DNA from: Caprella mutica
Lineage: Eukaryota; Arthropoda; Malacostraca; Amphipoda; Caprellidae
Assembly (NCBI GenBank): GCA_947561585.1
Contig: CANNZV010000330.1
Span: 50,538 to 114,537 of the forward strand
Length of the DNA stretch: 64,000 nt
Direction: 5' to 3'
Position numbers and translations under genes: made by a program
Notes under the pieces: model-generated
Seen by the model: only the letters and a program-made list of their open reading frames with translations
Told to the model about the DNA's origin: nothing
Databases searched by the model: none
Shown: positions 24,707-36,713 of the stretch, in pieces
Position numbering within the stretch: position 1 is the first letter of the stretch
Layout: each line of letters begins with the position of its first letter

Positions 24707-25494
24707 TTTTGCACTTAGACACTCTAATCTCCATTAATTACGCTTACTCATTTTCTATGTCTTCCGCCTTTAAAAAATCAGTTATAATACAAACATTATT
24801 ATATGTATTTCTATTTACAATAGCTCTATTCTTTTCCTCAATTTCTACCTCCAAAATATACTCTTTTATATCCTGTACATCGGCATATATTCCTATCAAA
24901 CATTCTATGTAAATAAGGACCCCTCAGTGAACACAGCAGGTCGGAAAGTCGTGTGTCCGTCACAGGTCTCTTGTACAACACACGGACAACATTTGTTCTG
25001 CCTTATGTTCCTAAATGTAAAAACAAGTTCGCTGCGGGCTGCCAAACCGAATATGCATATTTTCTGTTCTAACGATGTTCACGATAAAGAAATTAAAACT
25101 TAACCTTTAGACTAGATATTAAATAAATGATACTACTGTACAAAAATGCAGAAAATTAACATTTAATAAAATAGTTTCATTTCAATCTTCTTCGGTCCCA
25201 CAATAACTTTTATCTGGGATGATGTTCTTTCTTTTAAATTACTTCATAATATAAATAAAGATACCATTTTAAACATAATATTGCAGATAGCATACTTATC
25301 TGTTACTCAATGTAAACCTTCGTTACCTGCTTAATTCTTATACAAACTGGTTAGTTAGTCCTACTCAAGCTAGTGTAAGTATTTTCTATCACGAAAGACA
25401 TCCCTGTTGTTGCGTGAGGACAGTTCTTATGGAGATATCAAACGAAATTATTTCTACCGAGACAACATGCTACATAATTGTGTCCTACCCAGAG
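24707..25494. other. Non-array spacer with unidentified minus-strand frame
   Basis: On the minus strand, from about 24930 to 24739, about 60 codons are open with protein-like composition (for example EVEIEEKNRAIVNRN and FLKAEDIENE just before a stop). I do not recognise it. It could be an exon end or an old transposon fragment. No splice sites are convincing. The plus-strand hydrophobic frame over the same bases (24709-24912) is probably its shadow. Confidence 0.25.
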
Positions 25495-25615
25495 AAGGGC
25501 TATGGTGGGGCCATGGAAGATTGAGGGAGAAAGTTATTGTGGGGCCATAGAATATTGAGAGGGGAAAAGTTATGTAGGGGCCATAGAAAATTAAGAGGGT
25601 AAACATATTTTTAAT
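25495..25615. repeat. Irregular copies of the tatggtggggccata repeat
   Basis: Three degenerate copies of the 34-bp type unit (ctatggtggggccatggaag and relatives). A third locus of this family. Confidence 0.8.
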
Positions 25616-25863
25616 TCATAACTTATCCTGTATACGAGATTGTAATTGAAATGACTTCAGTTCATTGAAGTTCATTACGTTTATTAGTGAATTTGTGAAA
25701 AACTATCTTTTTTTTAAATCAGTGTTAAAATGATTAAAGTAAACACTCACTGTGACAGCTTCATTTCAATTAAAGCTACAGAATTTAATTACAACTTCAA
25801 ACTAACGGGGGACCTGAAAATATAAATTGTAAATTTATTTCCCTTTTTTTAAGATAGCATGTT

Positions 25864-26432
25864 TGGGATAACTGCATTACTCCGAATACTAGGGGTAATG
25901 AAGTTACCCCGAATACTAGGGGAAATGTTGTTACCCCGAATACTAGGGGAAATGTTGTTACCCCGAATACTAGGGGAAATGTTGTTACCCCGAATACTAG
26001 GGGAAATGTTGTTACCCCGAATACTAGGGGAAATGTTGTTACCCCGAATACTAGAGGAAATGTTGTTACCCCGAATACTAGGGGTAATGAAGTTAGCCCG
26101 AATACTAGGGGAAATGTTGTTACCCCGAATACTAGGGGAAATGTTGTTACCCCGAATACTAGGGGAAATATTGTTACCCCGAATACTAGGGGTAATGTTG
26201 CTACCTCGAATACTAGGGGAAATGTTGTTACCCCGAATACTAGGGGAAATGTTGTTACCCCGAATACTAGGGGAAATATTGTTACCCCGAATACTAGGGG
26301 TAATGTTGCTACCCCGAATACTAGGGGAAATGTTGCTACCCCAAATACTAGGGGAAATGTTGCTACCCCGAATACTAGGGGTGATGTTGTTACCCCCAAT
26401 ACTAAGGGAAATGTTGTTACCCCGTTACCCCA
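25864..26432. repeat. 27-bp minisatellite
   Basis: 21 copies of a 27-bp unit starting gaatactaggggaaatgttg and ending ttacccc. Variants gggta and aaatattg recur in the same order, so a several-unit block has been duplicated. The ggggta variant makes a taccc/gggta hairpin. Period of nine codons; the frames on both strands are shadows. Confidence 0.97.
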
Positions 26433-26704
26433 ACCTGGCAAAGTTAATGAAAGTATCTGTATTTATAACTAAATATATTTTAATCTAGAAACTCCTCATT
26501 TTGTTTTCTTTTCACACTAAAATTCATGTAAATGGAGAAGGAAAACCAGGATTGTTTGTAGAGGAAATGTTAAAAAAGTCCCATATTATGCAGACTGGCA
26601 TATATTATATAAAAAAAATACCTTAAATTAATATAAAACCATATATTATCAATTATTAATAACAATATACAAAACACTATCGAAATAATAATGTGAATAC
26701 ATAC
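26433..26704. other. Non-array spacer with dispersed fragment
   Basis: Bases 26567-26595 (gttaaaaaagtcccatatta, then tgcagactggca) resemble 54838-54870 (gttaaaaatgtcccatattc, then tgcagaatggca), so this is a piece of a dispersed repeat. No gene. Confidence 0.45.
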
Positions 26705-26945
26705 ATAGCTAAAACGGGTGCTCGTAGAGAGCATACCTTCGTCGCCACTTCAATCGATTTTAACCCTTTTGTGACATTGACCTTGATCTTCGACCCGATC
26801 GCTCCCAAAATTCAGTCAAATTGTTTCTGAATAGTGACCAATCGTCCCATCGAATAATGCGAATAACAAGATTATGTGTACAAATTAATAATTAGATATT
26901 GACGAAAAAACATAAATACCCACCGCAATATACGGAGGTAATAAA
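26705..26945 (+). repeat. Dispersed SINE-like repeat
   Basis: Same block order as 14556-14795: ctcgtagagagcataccttc head, gaccttgatcttcgacccga, gtgaccaatcgtcccat, gaataacaagatta, then a ggaggtaat end. Moderately diverged. Confidence 0.55.
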
Positions 26946-27176
26946 TCATTAAGCAAAATCTTTTAAAAGCTGTAGGCCGTTTTTCTACAAAAAAAATAAG
27001 AAGCCTAAAATGTGGATAAAGAAGATTGGCTTGTATTTCATTTGATAAAAAGCTACGTAATTAATTAGTGCGATTTATTATTAGTGTTTAACCGCGGCAT
27101 GAATTATCTGCTCGAAATAAGCCATACGCGTGATTTATAGTGAACAGAAACGAGAAAGAAAAGAACAATAGCCTGT

Positions 27177-27297
27177 ACAATGAGTTAGCTTTACAATGAG
27201 TTAGCTTTACAAAGAGTTAGCTTTACAATGAGTAAGCTTTACAATGAGTTAGCTTTACAATGAGTTAGCTTTACAATGAGTTAGCTTTACAATGACG
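27177..27297. repeat. 16-bp minisatellite
   Basis: About seven copies of tgagttagctttacaa. Confidence 0.95.
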
Positions 27298-27419
27298 CTT
27301 GTTTATATTTATTATTTTTTGAAGAATAATTGCAACGTAAAGAAACGTCAGTAAATGATAAAAAATTATCGTTATTAATCAATTACTAAATATTGCCATT
27401 ATTATACAATTACTAAATA

Positions 27420-27990
27420 TTACCTTCGCCGCCGCTGTGACCCGTTCTCTCACAAAATTCAAGAAACGTCTAACTGGATAATAACCAATCGTCCCACCAA
27501 GTCTCATGCAATATGGTTCAATACTTTTTGAGTTATTGAGTTATAAATGACCTTGACCTTGACCTTTGACCGGATCGCTAACAAATTTCTACCAGATGGT
27601 TCGTGGACCTTGACCAATTGTACCATCAAATTTCAGACAATTTGGTCGAATACTTTTTGAGTTATTGAGTTACAAATTGCTTTGACCTTGTTCTTTGACC
27701 TTTGACCCGATCGCTTCCAAAATCTGATAAAATAGTTTATGTATATTGACCAATCATCCCACTAAGTTTAATACATTATGGTTCAATACTTTTGAGTTTT
27801 GAATGACTATGACCTTGACCTTTGACCCTGTCGCTCCCAAAATTCTACCAGCAGGTCACTTGGCATGGACCAATCGTTTCACAAAATTTCATGAAATTTG
27901 GCTAAACACTTTTTCAGTTAAGCGAATAACAAGATAATAAATAAATAAATAAAAAACGACGGGTAAAATATAACTTTCCCGCATTCTGCG
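27420..27990 (+). repeat. SINE-like repeat with about four internal 120-130-bp monomers
   Basis: After the head (ccttcgccgccgctg) the central module repeats about four times. It runs tgaccttgacctttgacc, gatcgctcccaaaat, a 'gaccaatcgtcccaccaa' block, then tactttttgagttattgagt. The (aaat)n tail and cattctgcgaagttaat end follow once. Other copies (14556-14795, 26705-26945) have a single module, so this copy has internally amplified. Confidence 0.6.
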
Positions 27991-28214
27991 AAGTTAATTA
28001 CAAAATCTAGAAACGTTATTTTTCGGGTTTGGATCTTGTTCTTGTATGACTCTTCCATTTTTTTAAAAGATGCAGTTTCCAAGTTTTAAAAATACGGAAT
28101 ATTGTATTTCACATTTTTTATATCTGAGAAATCTTTCGACACAGATCTGCTTCTATAAAAAAACCTGTACATCTACATGACTACGGTATCGGAATATTTG
28201 TTAGGAAACTTTTA

Positions 28215-29747
28215 AATTCCCGTACAGTTTCGTATTCCAGTACAGTAACACATTCCCGTACAGTTACGTATTCCCGTACAGTTACGTATTCCCGTACAGT
28301 TACGTATTCCCGTACAGTTACGTATTCCCGTACAGTTACGTATTCCCGTACAGTTACGTATTCCCGTACAGTTACGTATTCCCGTACAGTTACGTATTCT
28401 CGTACAGTTACGTATTCCTGCACAGTTACGTATTCCCGTACAGTTACGTATTCTCGTACAGTTACGTATTCCCGTACAGTTACGTATTCCCGTACAGTTA
28501 CGTATTCCCGTACAGTTACGTATTCCCGTACAGTTACGTATTCCCGTACAGTTACGTATTCCCGTACAGTTACGTATTCCAGTACAGATACGTATTCCTG
28601 CACAGTTACGTATTCCCTTACAGTTACGTATTCTCGTACAGTTACGTATTCCTGCACAGTTACGTATTCCCGTACAGTTACGTATTCTCGTACAGTTACG
28701 TATTCCTGCACAGTTACGTATTCCCGTACAGTTACGTATTCTCGTACAGTTACGTATTCCCGTACAGTTACGTATTCCCGTACAGTTACGTATTCCCGTA
28801 CAGTTACGTATTCCCGTACAGTTACGTATTCCCGTACAGTTACGTATTCCCGTACAGTTACGTATTCCCGTACAGTTACGTATTCCCGTACAGATACGTA
28901 TTCCCGTACAGTTACGTTTTCCCATACAGTTACGTATTCCCGTACAGATACGTATTCCTGCACAGTTACGTATTCCCGTACAGTTACGTATTCTCGTACA
29001 GTTACGTATTCCCGTACAGTTACGTATTCCCGTACAGTTACGTATTCCCGTACAGATACGTATTCCTGCACAGTTACGTATTTTCGTACAGTTACGTATT
29101 CTCGTACAGTTACGTATTCCCGCACAGTTATGTATTCCCGTACAGTTACGTATTCCCGTGCAGTTACGTATTCCCGTACAGTTACGTATTCCGTACAGTT
29201 ACGTATTCCCTTATAGTTACGTATTCCTGCACAGTTACGTATTCCCGTACAGTTACGCATTCCCGTACAGTTACGTATTCCTTATAGTTATATCGTTTTC
29301 CCGTACAGTTACGTATTCCCTTACAGTTAAGTATTCCCGTACAGTTACGTATTCCCGTACAGTTACGTATTCCTGTACAGTTACGTATTCTCGTACAGTT
29401 ACGTATTCTCGTACAGTTACGTATTCCCGTACAGTTACGTATTCCCGTACAGTTGCGTATTCCCGTACAGTTACGTATTCCCGTACAGTTACGTATTCTC
29501 GTACAGTTACGTATTCCCGTATAGTTACGTATTCTCGCACAGTTACGTATTCCCGTACAGTTACGTATTCCCGTACAATTACGTATTCCCGTATAATTAC
29601 GTATTCCCGTACAGTTACGTATTCCCGTACAATTACGTATTCCCGTACAATTACGTATTCCCGTACAGTTACGTATTCCCGTACAATTACGTATTCCCGT
29701 ACAATTACGTATTCCCGTACAATTTCGTATTCCCGCACAGTTACATT
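28215..29747. repeat. 18-bp minisatellite, large
   Basis: About 85 copies of cagttacgtattcccgta. Variants (ttctcg, ttcctgca, cagatac) cluster in blocks: the pair 'agatac...cctgcac' occurs near 28588, 28946 and 29054, which points to multi-unit duplications. Near 29190-29300 there are indels and a small interruption. Units hold the palindrome tacgta. The 359-codon minus frame is a shadow. Confidence 0.98.
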
Positions 29748-30101
29748 CACTAATTAATTCGTGAAAGAACTGTTTCTTTATCAATATAAAACGTTTAATT
29801 AAAGTAAACACCAACTGTGACACGTTCTATCAGTAAATGTAAATATATAAAATATGTAAATGCACAAAATTTAATTGATATAAGAAACAATTATACGAAA
29901 TTGCGTAACGGTCGGAGTACCGCAACTCACCCCAAGTCAAGTCAGTTCTTCTCTATGGTTCACTCTCTAGGATGTCATTTCGAAGTAAAGCGCTATAAAA
30001 TATCTCACAAAGAACCTTGAATAACAAACACTGTTTGACAAACTCATAAATTATCACCCAGCACCACACTGGCCAATGGTGTACCTAAGAGTGTAACTTG
30101 T
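29748..30101. other. Non-array spacer
   Basis: Bases 29794-29830 (taattaaagtaaacaccaac then tgtgacac) resemble 25730-25760 (gattaaagtaaacactcact then gtgacag), each beside a long array. A possible shared flanking element. No gene recognised. Confidence 0.4.
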
Positions 30102-30192
30102 AGTGTTTGGTGTACCTTGTAGTGTTTGGTGTACCTTGTAGTGTTTGGTGTACCTTGTAGTGTTTGGTGTACCTTGTAGTGTTTGGTGTAAC
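30102..30192. repeat. 19-bp minisatellite
   Basis: Five copies of ttgtagtgtttggtgtacc. Confidence 0.95.
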
Positions 30193-30236
30193 TTTGATAT
30201 TATAATTATTTAATATTATTATATCAAATTTATTTA

Positions 30237-31612
30237 ATTAATGCAAAAATTTAATTAATGCAAATATTTAATTAATGCCAATATTTAATTAATGCAAATG
30301 TTTAATTTATGCCAATACTTAATTTATGCACATATTCAATTAATGCAAGTATTTAATTAATGCAAATGTTTAATTAATGCAAATATTTAATTAATGCAAG
30401 TATTTATATAATGCCAATATTTAATTTATGCAAATATTTAATTAATGCAAATATTTAATTAATGCAAATATTTAATTAATGCACATATTCAATTAATGCA
30501 AGTATTTAATTAATGCAAATGTTTAATTAATGCAAATATTTAATTAATGCAAGTATTTAATTAATGCAAATATTTAATTAATGCAAATATTTAATTAATG
30601 CAAATGTTTAATTAACGTAAATGTTTAATTTATGTAAATATTCAATAAATGCAAATGTTTAATTTATGCCAATATTCAATAAATGCAAATATTTAATTAA
30701 TGCAAATATTTAATTAATTCAAGTATTTAATTAATGCAAATATTTAATTAATGCAAATATTTGATTAATGCAAGTATTTAATTAATGCAAATATTTAATT
30801 AATGCAAATATTTAATTAATGCAAGTATTTAATTAATGCAAATGTTTAATTATGGCAAATATTTAATTAATGCAAGTATTTAATTAATGCAAATGTTTAA
30901 TTAATGCAAATATTTAATTAATGCAAATATTTAATTAATGCAAATGTTTAATTAACGTAAATGTTTAATTTATGTAAATATTCAATAAATGCAAATGTTT
31001 GATTTATGCCAATATTCAATAAATGCAAATATTTAATTAATGCAAATATTTAATTAATTCAAGTATTTAATTAATGCAAATATTTAATTAATGCAAATAT
31101 TTGATTAATGCAAGTATTTAATTAATGCAAATATTTAATTAATGCAAATATTTAATTAATGCAAGTATTTAATTAATGCAAATGTTTAATTATGGCAAAT
31201 ATTTAATTAATGCAAGTATTTAATTAATGCAAATGTTTAATTAATGCAAATATTTAATTAATGCAAATATTTAATTAATGCAAATGTTTAATTAACGTAA
31301 ATGTTTAATTTATGCCAATATTCAATCAATGCCAATATTCAATCAATGCAAATATTCAATCAATGCAAATATTCAATCAATGCAAATATTCAATAAATGC
31401 AAATATTCAATCAATGACAATATTCAATCAATGCAAATATTCAATCAATGCAAATATTCAATAAATACAAATATTCAATCAATGACAATATTCAATCAAT
31501 GCAAATATTCAATAAATACAAATATTCAATCAATGACAATATTCAATCAATGCAAATATTCAACCAATGCAAATATTCAACCAATGCAAATATTCAACCA
31601 ATGCAAATATTT
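30237..31612. repeat. 17-bp minisatellite carrying ATGCAAAT octamers
   Basis: About 80 copies of aatgcaaatatttaatt, with variants (aagtat, gtttaa, ccaatattc). A marker, attaacgtaaatg, sits at 30611, 30951 and 31291, exactly 340 bp (20 units) apart, so this is a higher-order repeat. The last 290 bp use a related 17-bp unit, caatcaatgcaaatatt. Most units contain ATGCAAAT, the octamer bound by POU-domain factors. Confidence 0.97.
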
Positions 31613-31872
31613 ATTAATAATAAACAGAGAATGGAATTTTATCCACTTCAGATTTTTGTGTTTATATTTCACTGAATTGCTTTTAATTTTCATGATTTTA
31701 TAAGAGTACGTATTAGCAAAATAAGAATTTAATTTCTTGAATTAAATGCTTAGTGAAAAGATAGGATTACAATAAATATCTTAAATAAATTACATGGGAT
31801 AAAACTAAGTAATTAGTGATAAAAACAAAATAGTTAATGAGGGCTTAGTTATATTCATGTTACTTATTTAAC
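31613..31872. other. AT-rich spacer
   Basis: Nothing recognised. Confidence 0.4.
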
Positions 31873-31962
31873 CCTCTCCACCCCATTTATCCCCCACACC
31901 CCATTTATCCCTGTCCACCCCATTTATCCCTCGCCACCCCATTTATCCCCATTTATTCTCCA
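31873..31962. repeat. About 19-bp C-rich repeat
   Basis: Four to five imperfect copies of ccaccccatttatccct. Confidence 0.85.
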
Positions 31963-32137
31963 CATTCATTGCAGACATGACATTTTACACGATCCAAAGC
32001 GGGAGAATCTTCCCGTAGATTATTGGTCATGGACACTGAACAATTATTATGCGTATAAACTAGTACGTAAATAAGTACTTTTCTAGCTACTAATAGAGTT
32101 AAAAGGGTGTCACAAATAAAAGGTTACTTCACTGAAA

Positions 32138-32171
32138 AAATTTCTTTGTGACTAACATCACAAAGAAATTT
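32138..32171. other. Perfect 14-bp stem hairpin
   Basis: Bases 32138-32151 (aaatttctttgtga) are the exact reverse complement of 32158-32171, with a six-base loop ctaaca. The following bases (acaagggacttgaagaagca, 32175-32194) recur at about 56118-56140, so the hairpin lies at the edge of a dispersed repeat. Confidence 0.75.
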
Positions 32172-32311
32172 AATACAAGGGACTTGAAGAAGCAGTCAGT
32201 AAAGAAAGTGGCTAAAATTGGTTTTGTATATTGAAGATAATATTTATTGATTAAAAAAAATACGTTGTATGTTTAAACAAAATAGAGCACCAATATCTAC
32301 AATTTATAACG

Positions 32312-32650
32312 CTCTCCTCACAACGCTCACTTCACAACGCTCACTCACCTCACAACGCTCACTTCACAACGCTCACTACACAACGCTCACTTCACAACGC
32401 TCACTTCACAACGCTCTCCTCACAACGCTCACTCACTTCACAACGCTCACTTCACAATGTTCCCTTCACAGCGCTCACTCACTTTACAGCGCTCACTCAC
32501 TTCACAACGCTCACTTCACAATGTTCCCTTAACAACGATCTTTTCACAACGTTCATCTCACAACGCTCTTTTCACAACGTTCATCTCACAACGCTCATAT
32601 CACAACGTTCCCTTAACAACGCTCATATCACAACGCTCACCTCACAACGC
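32312..32650. repeat. 14-bp minisatellite
   Basis: About 24 copies of cacaacgctcactt, with 18-bp units where cact is doubled and tt/ct variants. Overlapping frames are shadows. Confidence 0.95.
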
Positions 32651-32823
32651 TCTCCCTGTTGGGCGTTGTCTCCCCTTGTATATCCTGTCTGTGTTTTTCC
32701 TTTGCCAATATTTGCTTTCTTCCATTGCAAACCAAACACCGCAAATTAGGGTAAAAATTAAGAAACTGGCAACTGAGGCGCTAATGATGAACAGCCGTAG
32801 ATTATTTGCGGTTCTGGGAAATT
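32645..32823 (-). CDS. Candidate exon: single-pass membrane segment, unidentified
   Basis: The minus strand is open from the tttaggcatcttag acceptor-like sequence (about 32824) to a TGA beside the 14-bp array. About 58 residues read like real protein: a hydrophobic helix (LFIISASVASFLIFTLICGV), then WFAMEESKYW and a basic tail RIYKGRQRP. Base composition is higher in GC than the surroundings. I do not recognise the family. No partner exons were found, and the frame's end coincides with the array, so it may be truncated by it. Alternative: chance ORF. Confidence 0.3.
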
Positions 32824-32871
32824 CTAAGATGCCTAAATTTGCATATTTTTCATTTGTTCCAATTATTGTCA

Positions 32872-33421
32872 TCACTAAAAAAATACACGTGGTGTTTTTA
32901 TTGTTATCTTTCTATTATTTAGATCCCATATAGATGGGATTTTAATGTAATGTTTATAAATTAAAAGAAAATTAAAAAAACCTTGGAGAAGAAGAAAAAA
33001 TAGAAATATTTCAACTATAAGTTGAAAAAAATATCAACCAGTAAAAGTCGGTGTATCTTACCGAGCAATAGACACTGAACCTACCAGAATGAATTATATA
33101 TATTCAATACTCATAATTCAACAATTTCAAATAATAGGGTGAATTCATCATGTCCGGTATTGGAACTTTACCCTATATGTGTATATTTTCCCCCATAAAA
33201 TATATCACCAGATTAAGAGCATAGGGTAATAACCCTAACATTGTGTAAATATTTACTTTGTACCTAAGATACTACTTAAATATTTGCATGTAATCTATCA
33301 CCAATATTACACACTAATATTCAAGTAATAATTAATGTTCGTGTTGTTGCAAAAGGATATTTTTTAATTTAATTTTTGCAATAATACATTTTTTTAACCA
33401 GAAGGAGATTTCCAATAAAAT
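32872..33421. other. AT-rich spacer
   Basis: No gene, RNA or element ends recognised. Confidence 0.45.
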
Positions 33422-35170
33422 GGTTACTCTGACGATATGGCAACACTCTGACGATATGGCAACACTCTGACGATATGGCAACACTCTGACGATATGGCAA
33501 CACTGTGACGATATGGCAACACTCTGACGATATGGCAACACTCTGACGATATGGCAACACTGTGACGATATGGCAACACTCTGACGATATGGCAACACTC
33601 TGACGATATGGCAACACTCTGACGATATGGCAACACTGTGACGATATGGCAACACTGTGACGATATGGCAACACTGTGACGATATGGCAACACTGTGACG
33701 ATATGGCAACACTAAAACGATATGGCAACACTAAAACGATATGGCAACACTTTGATGATATGGCAACACTGTGACGATATGGCAACACTCTTATGATATG
33801 GCAACACTGTGACGATATGGCAACACTGTGACGATATGGCAACACTGTGACGATATGGCAACACTGTGATGATATGGCAACACTGTGACGATATGGCAAC
33901 ACTCTTATGATATGGCAACACTGTGACGATATGGCAACACTGTGACGATATGGCAACACTGTGATGATATGGCAACACTGTGACGATATGGCAACACTAG
34001 GATGATATGGCAACACTTTGATGATATGGCAACACTGTGACGATATGGCAACACTCTTATGATATGGCAACACTGTGACGATATGGCAACACTGTGACGA
34101 TATGGCAACACTGTGATGATATGGCAACACTGTGACGATATGGCAACACTAGGATGATATGGCAACACTTTGATGATATGGCAACACTCTGATGATATGG
34201 CAACACTGTAACGATACGGCAACACTGTGACGATATGGCAACACTGTATCGATATGACAACACTGTGACGATATGGCAACATTGTGACGATATGGCAACA
34301 CTGTGACGATATGGCAACACTGTGATGATATGGCACCACTGTGATGATATGGCAACACTGTGACGATATGGCAACACTGTGGCGTTCTGACAACATTGTC
34401 ACGATATGGCAACACTGTGACGTTATATCAACACTGTGACGATATGGCAACACTGTGGCGTTCTGACAACATTGTCACGATATGGCAACACTGTGACGTT
34501 ATATCAACACTGTGACGATATGGCAACACTGTGACGTTATGGCAACATTGTCACGATATGGCAACACTGTGACGTTATATCAACACTGTGACGATATGGC
34601 AACACTGTGACGTTATGGCAACACTGTGACGATATGGCAACACTGTGACGTTATAGCAACACTGTGACGATATGGCAACACTTTGACGTTATAGCAACAC
34701 TGTGACGTTATGGCAACACTGTGACGATATGGCAACACCGTGACGTTATGGCAACACTGTGACGATATGGCAACACTGTGACGTTATGGAAAACTGTAAC
34801 GTTATGGCAACACTGTGACGTTATAGCAACACTGTGACGTTATGGCAACACTGTGACTTGTGACGATATGGCAACACTGTGACGATATGGCAACACTGTG
34901 ACGTTATAGCAACACTGTGACGTTATGGCAACACTGTGACTTGTGACGATATGGCAACACTGTGACGTTATGGCAACACTGTGACGATATGGCAACACTG
35001 TAACGATATAGCAACACTGTGACGATATGGCAACACTGTAACGATATGGCAACACTTTGACGATATGGCAACACTGTGACGATATGGCAACACTGTGACG
35101 ATATGGCAACACTTTGACGATATGGCAACACTGTGACGATATGGCAACACTGTGACGATATGGCAACACT
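33422..35170. repeat. 19-bp minisatellite
   Basis: About 92 copies of gatatggcaacactgtgac. Variants form zones: 'ctctgac' at the left, 'gtgac/gtgat' in the middle, and gttatggc/gttatatc from 34430 to 34980. The marker cactctt at 33786, 33900 and 34052 is spaced by 114 and 152 bp, whole multiples of 19. Numerous periodic minus-strand frames are shadows. Confidence 0.98.
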
Positions 35171-35243
35171 GTTCACAATCACAGTTCTCTTTGAATGGCC
35201 TCAATTCAGTCTGCATATTACTAATCAAACCAGGCATTATCCT

Positions 35244-35841
35244 ACAGACCTACACAGACCTACACAGACCTACACAGACCTACACAGACCTACACAGACC
35301 TACACAGACGTACACAGACCTACACAGACCTACACAGACGTACACAGACCTACACAGACCTACACAAACCTACACAGACGTACACAGACCTACACAGACG
35401 TACACAGACCTACACAGACCTACACAGACGTACACAAACCTACACAGACCTATACAGACCTACACAGACCTACACAGACCTACACAGACGTACACAGACC
35501 TACACAGACCTACACAGACCTACACAGACCTATACAGACGTACACAGACCTACACAGACCTACACAGACGTACACAGACCTACACAGACCTACACAGACC
35601 TACACAGACCTACACAGACCTATACAGACGTACACAGACCTACACAAACCTACACAGACCTACACAGACCTACACAGACCTACAAAAACCTACACAGACC
35701 CACACAGACCTACACAGACCTACACAAACCTACACAGACCTACACAGACCTACACAAACCTACACAGACCTACACAGACCTACACAAACCTACACAGACC
35801 TACACAGACCTACACAAACCTACACAGACCTACACAAACAC
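35244..35841. repeat. 10-bp minisatellite (cctacacaga)
   Basis: About 60 copies of cctacacaga, with cgtacacaga and cctacacaaa variants in a regular three-unit alternation toward the right. No stops occur in forward frames, so long YTDLHRPTQT-type frames appear; they are not genes. Confidence 0.98.
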
Positions 35842-35997
35842 TGTGGCAAAGATGGTACCATTGCATACACATCTTTCTATCTAAAAAAAACTAATTTTAT
35901 TCCTTTGAAAACAGTTCAATTAAAGGAAAAAGAGAAAATGAGTTAGAAAGATACATCTTTAAGAATAGGAGGTGAAATATACAGTTTTCTAGACTGT

Positions 35998-36713
35998 AAG
36001 CAGTTTTGTGACTGCTAGTACAAAATTATAGAGAAAATTAAGCAGTTTTGTGACTGCTAGTACAAAATTATAGAGAAAATTAAGCAGTTTTGTGACTGCT
36101 AGTACAAAATTATAGAGAAAATTAAGCAGTTTTGTGACTGCTAGTACAAAATTATAGAGAAAATTAAGCAGTTTTGTGACTGCTAGTACAAAATTATAGA
36201 GAAAATTAAGCAGTTTTGTGACTGCTAGTACAAAATTATAGAGAAAATTAAGCAGTTTTGTGACTGCTAGTACAAAATTATAGAGAAAATTAAGCAGTTT
36301 TGTGACTGCTAGTACAAAATTATAGAGAAAATTAAGCAGTTTTGTGACTGCTAGTACAAAATTATAGAGAAAATTAAGCAGTTTTGTGACTGCTAGTACA
36401 AAATTAAAGAGAAATTAAGCAGTTTTGTGACTGCTAGTACAAAATTATAGAGAAAATTAGGCAGTTTTGTGACTGCTAGTACAAAATTAAAAAGAATTTG
36501 AGCAGTTTTGTGACTGCTAGTACAAAATTACAGAGAAAATTAGGCAGTTTTGTGACTGCTAGTACAAAATTATAGAGAAAATTAAGCAGTTTTGTGACTG
36601 CTAGTACAAAATTATAGAGAAAATTAAGCAGTTTTGTGACTGCTAGTACAAAATTAAAGAGAAATTAAGCAGTTTTGTGACTGCTAGTACAAAATTAAAG
36701 AGAAAATTAAGAT
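35998..36713. repeat. 42-bp minisatellite with homogeneous left half
   Basis: 17 copies of a 42-bp unit starting cagttttgtgactgctagta. About the first ten are identical. The rest carry substitutions and one-base deletions (attaaagagaaatt, attaaaaagaattt). Contains gcagt/actgc inverted repeats. Confidence 0.97.

Noticed and set aside
28181..29823. Long minus and plus frames (up to 359 codons) in the 18-bp array
   Set aside because: Several frames on both strands are simultaneously open with exact six-residue periodicity, so they are shadows of the tandem repeat.
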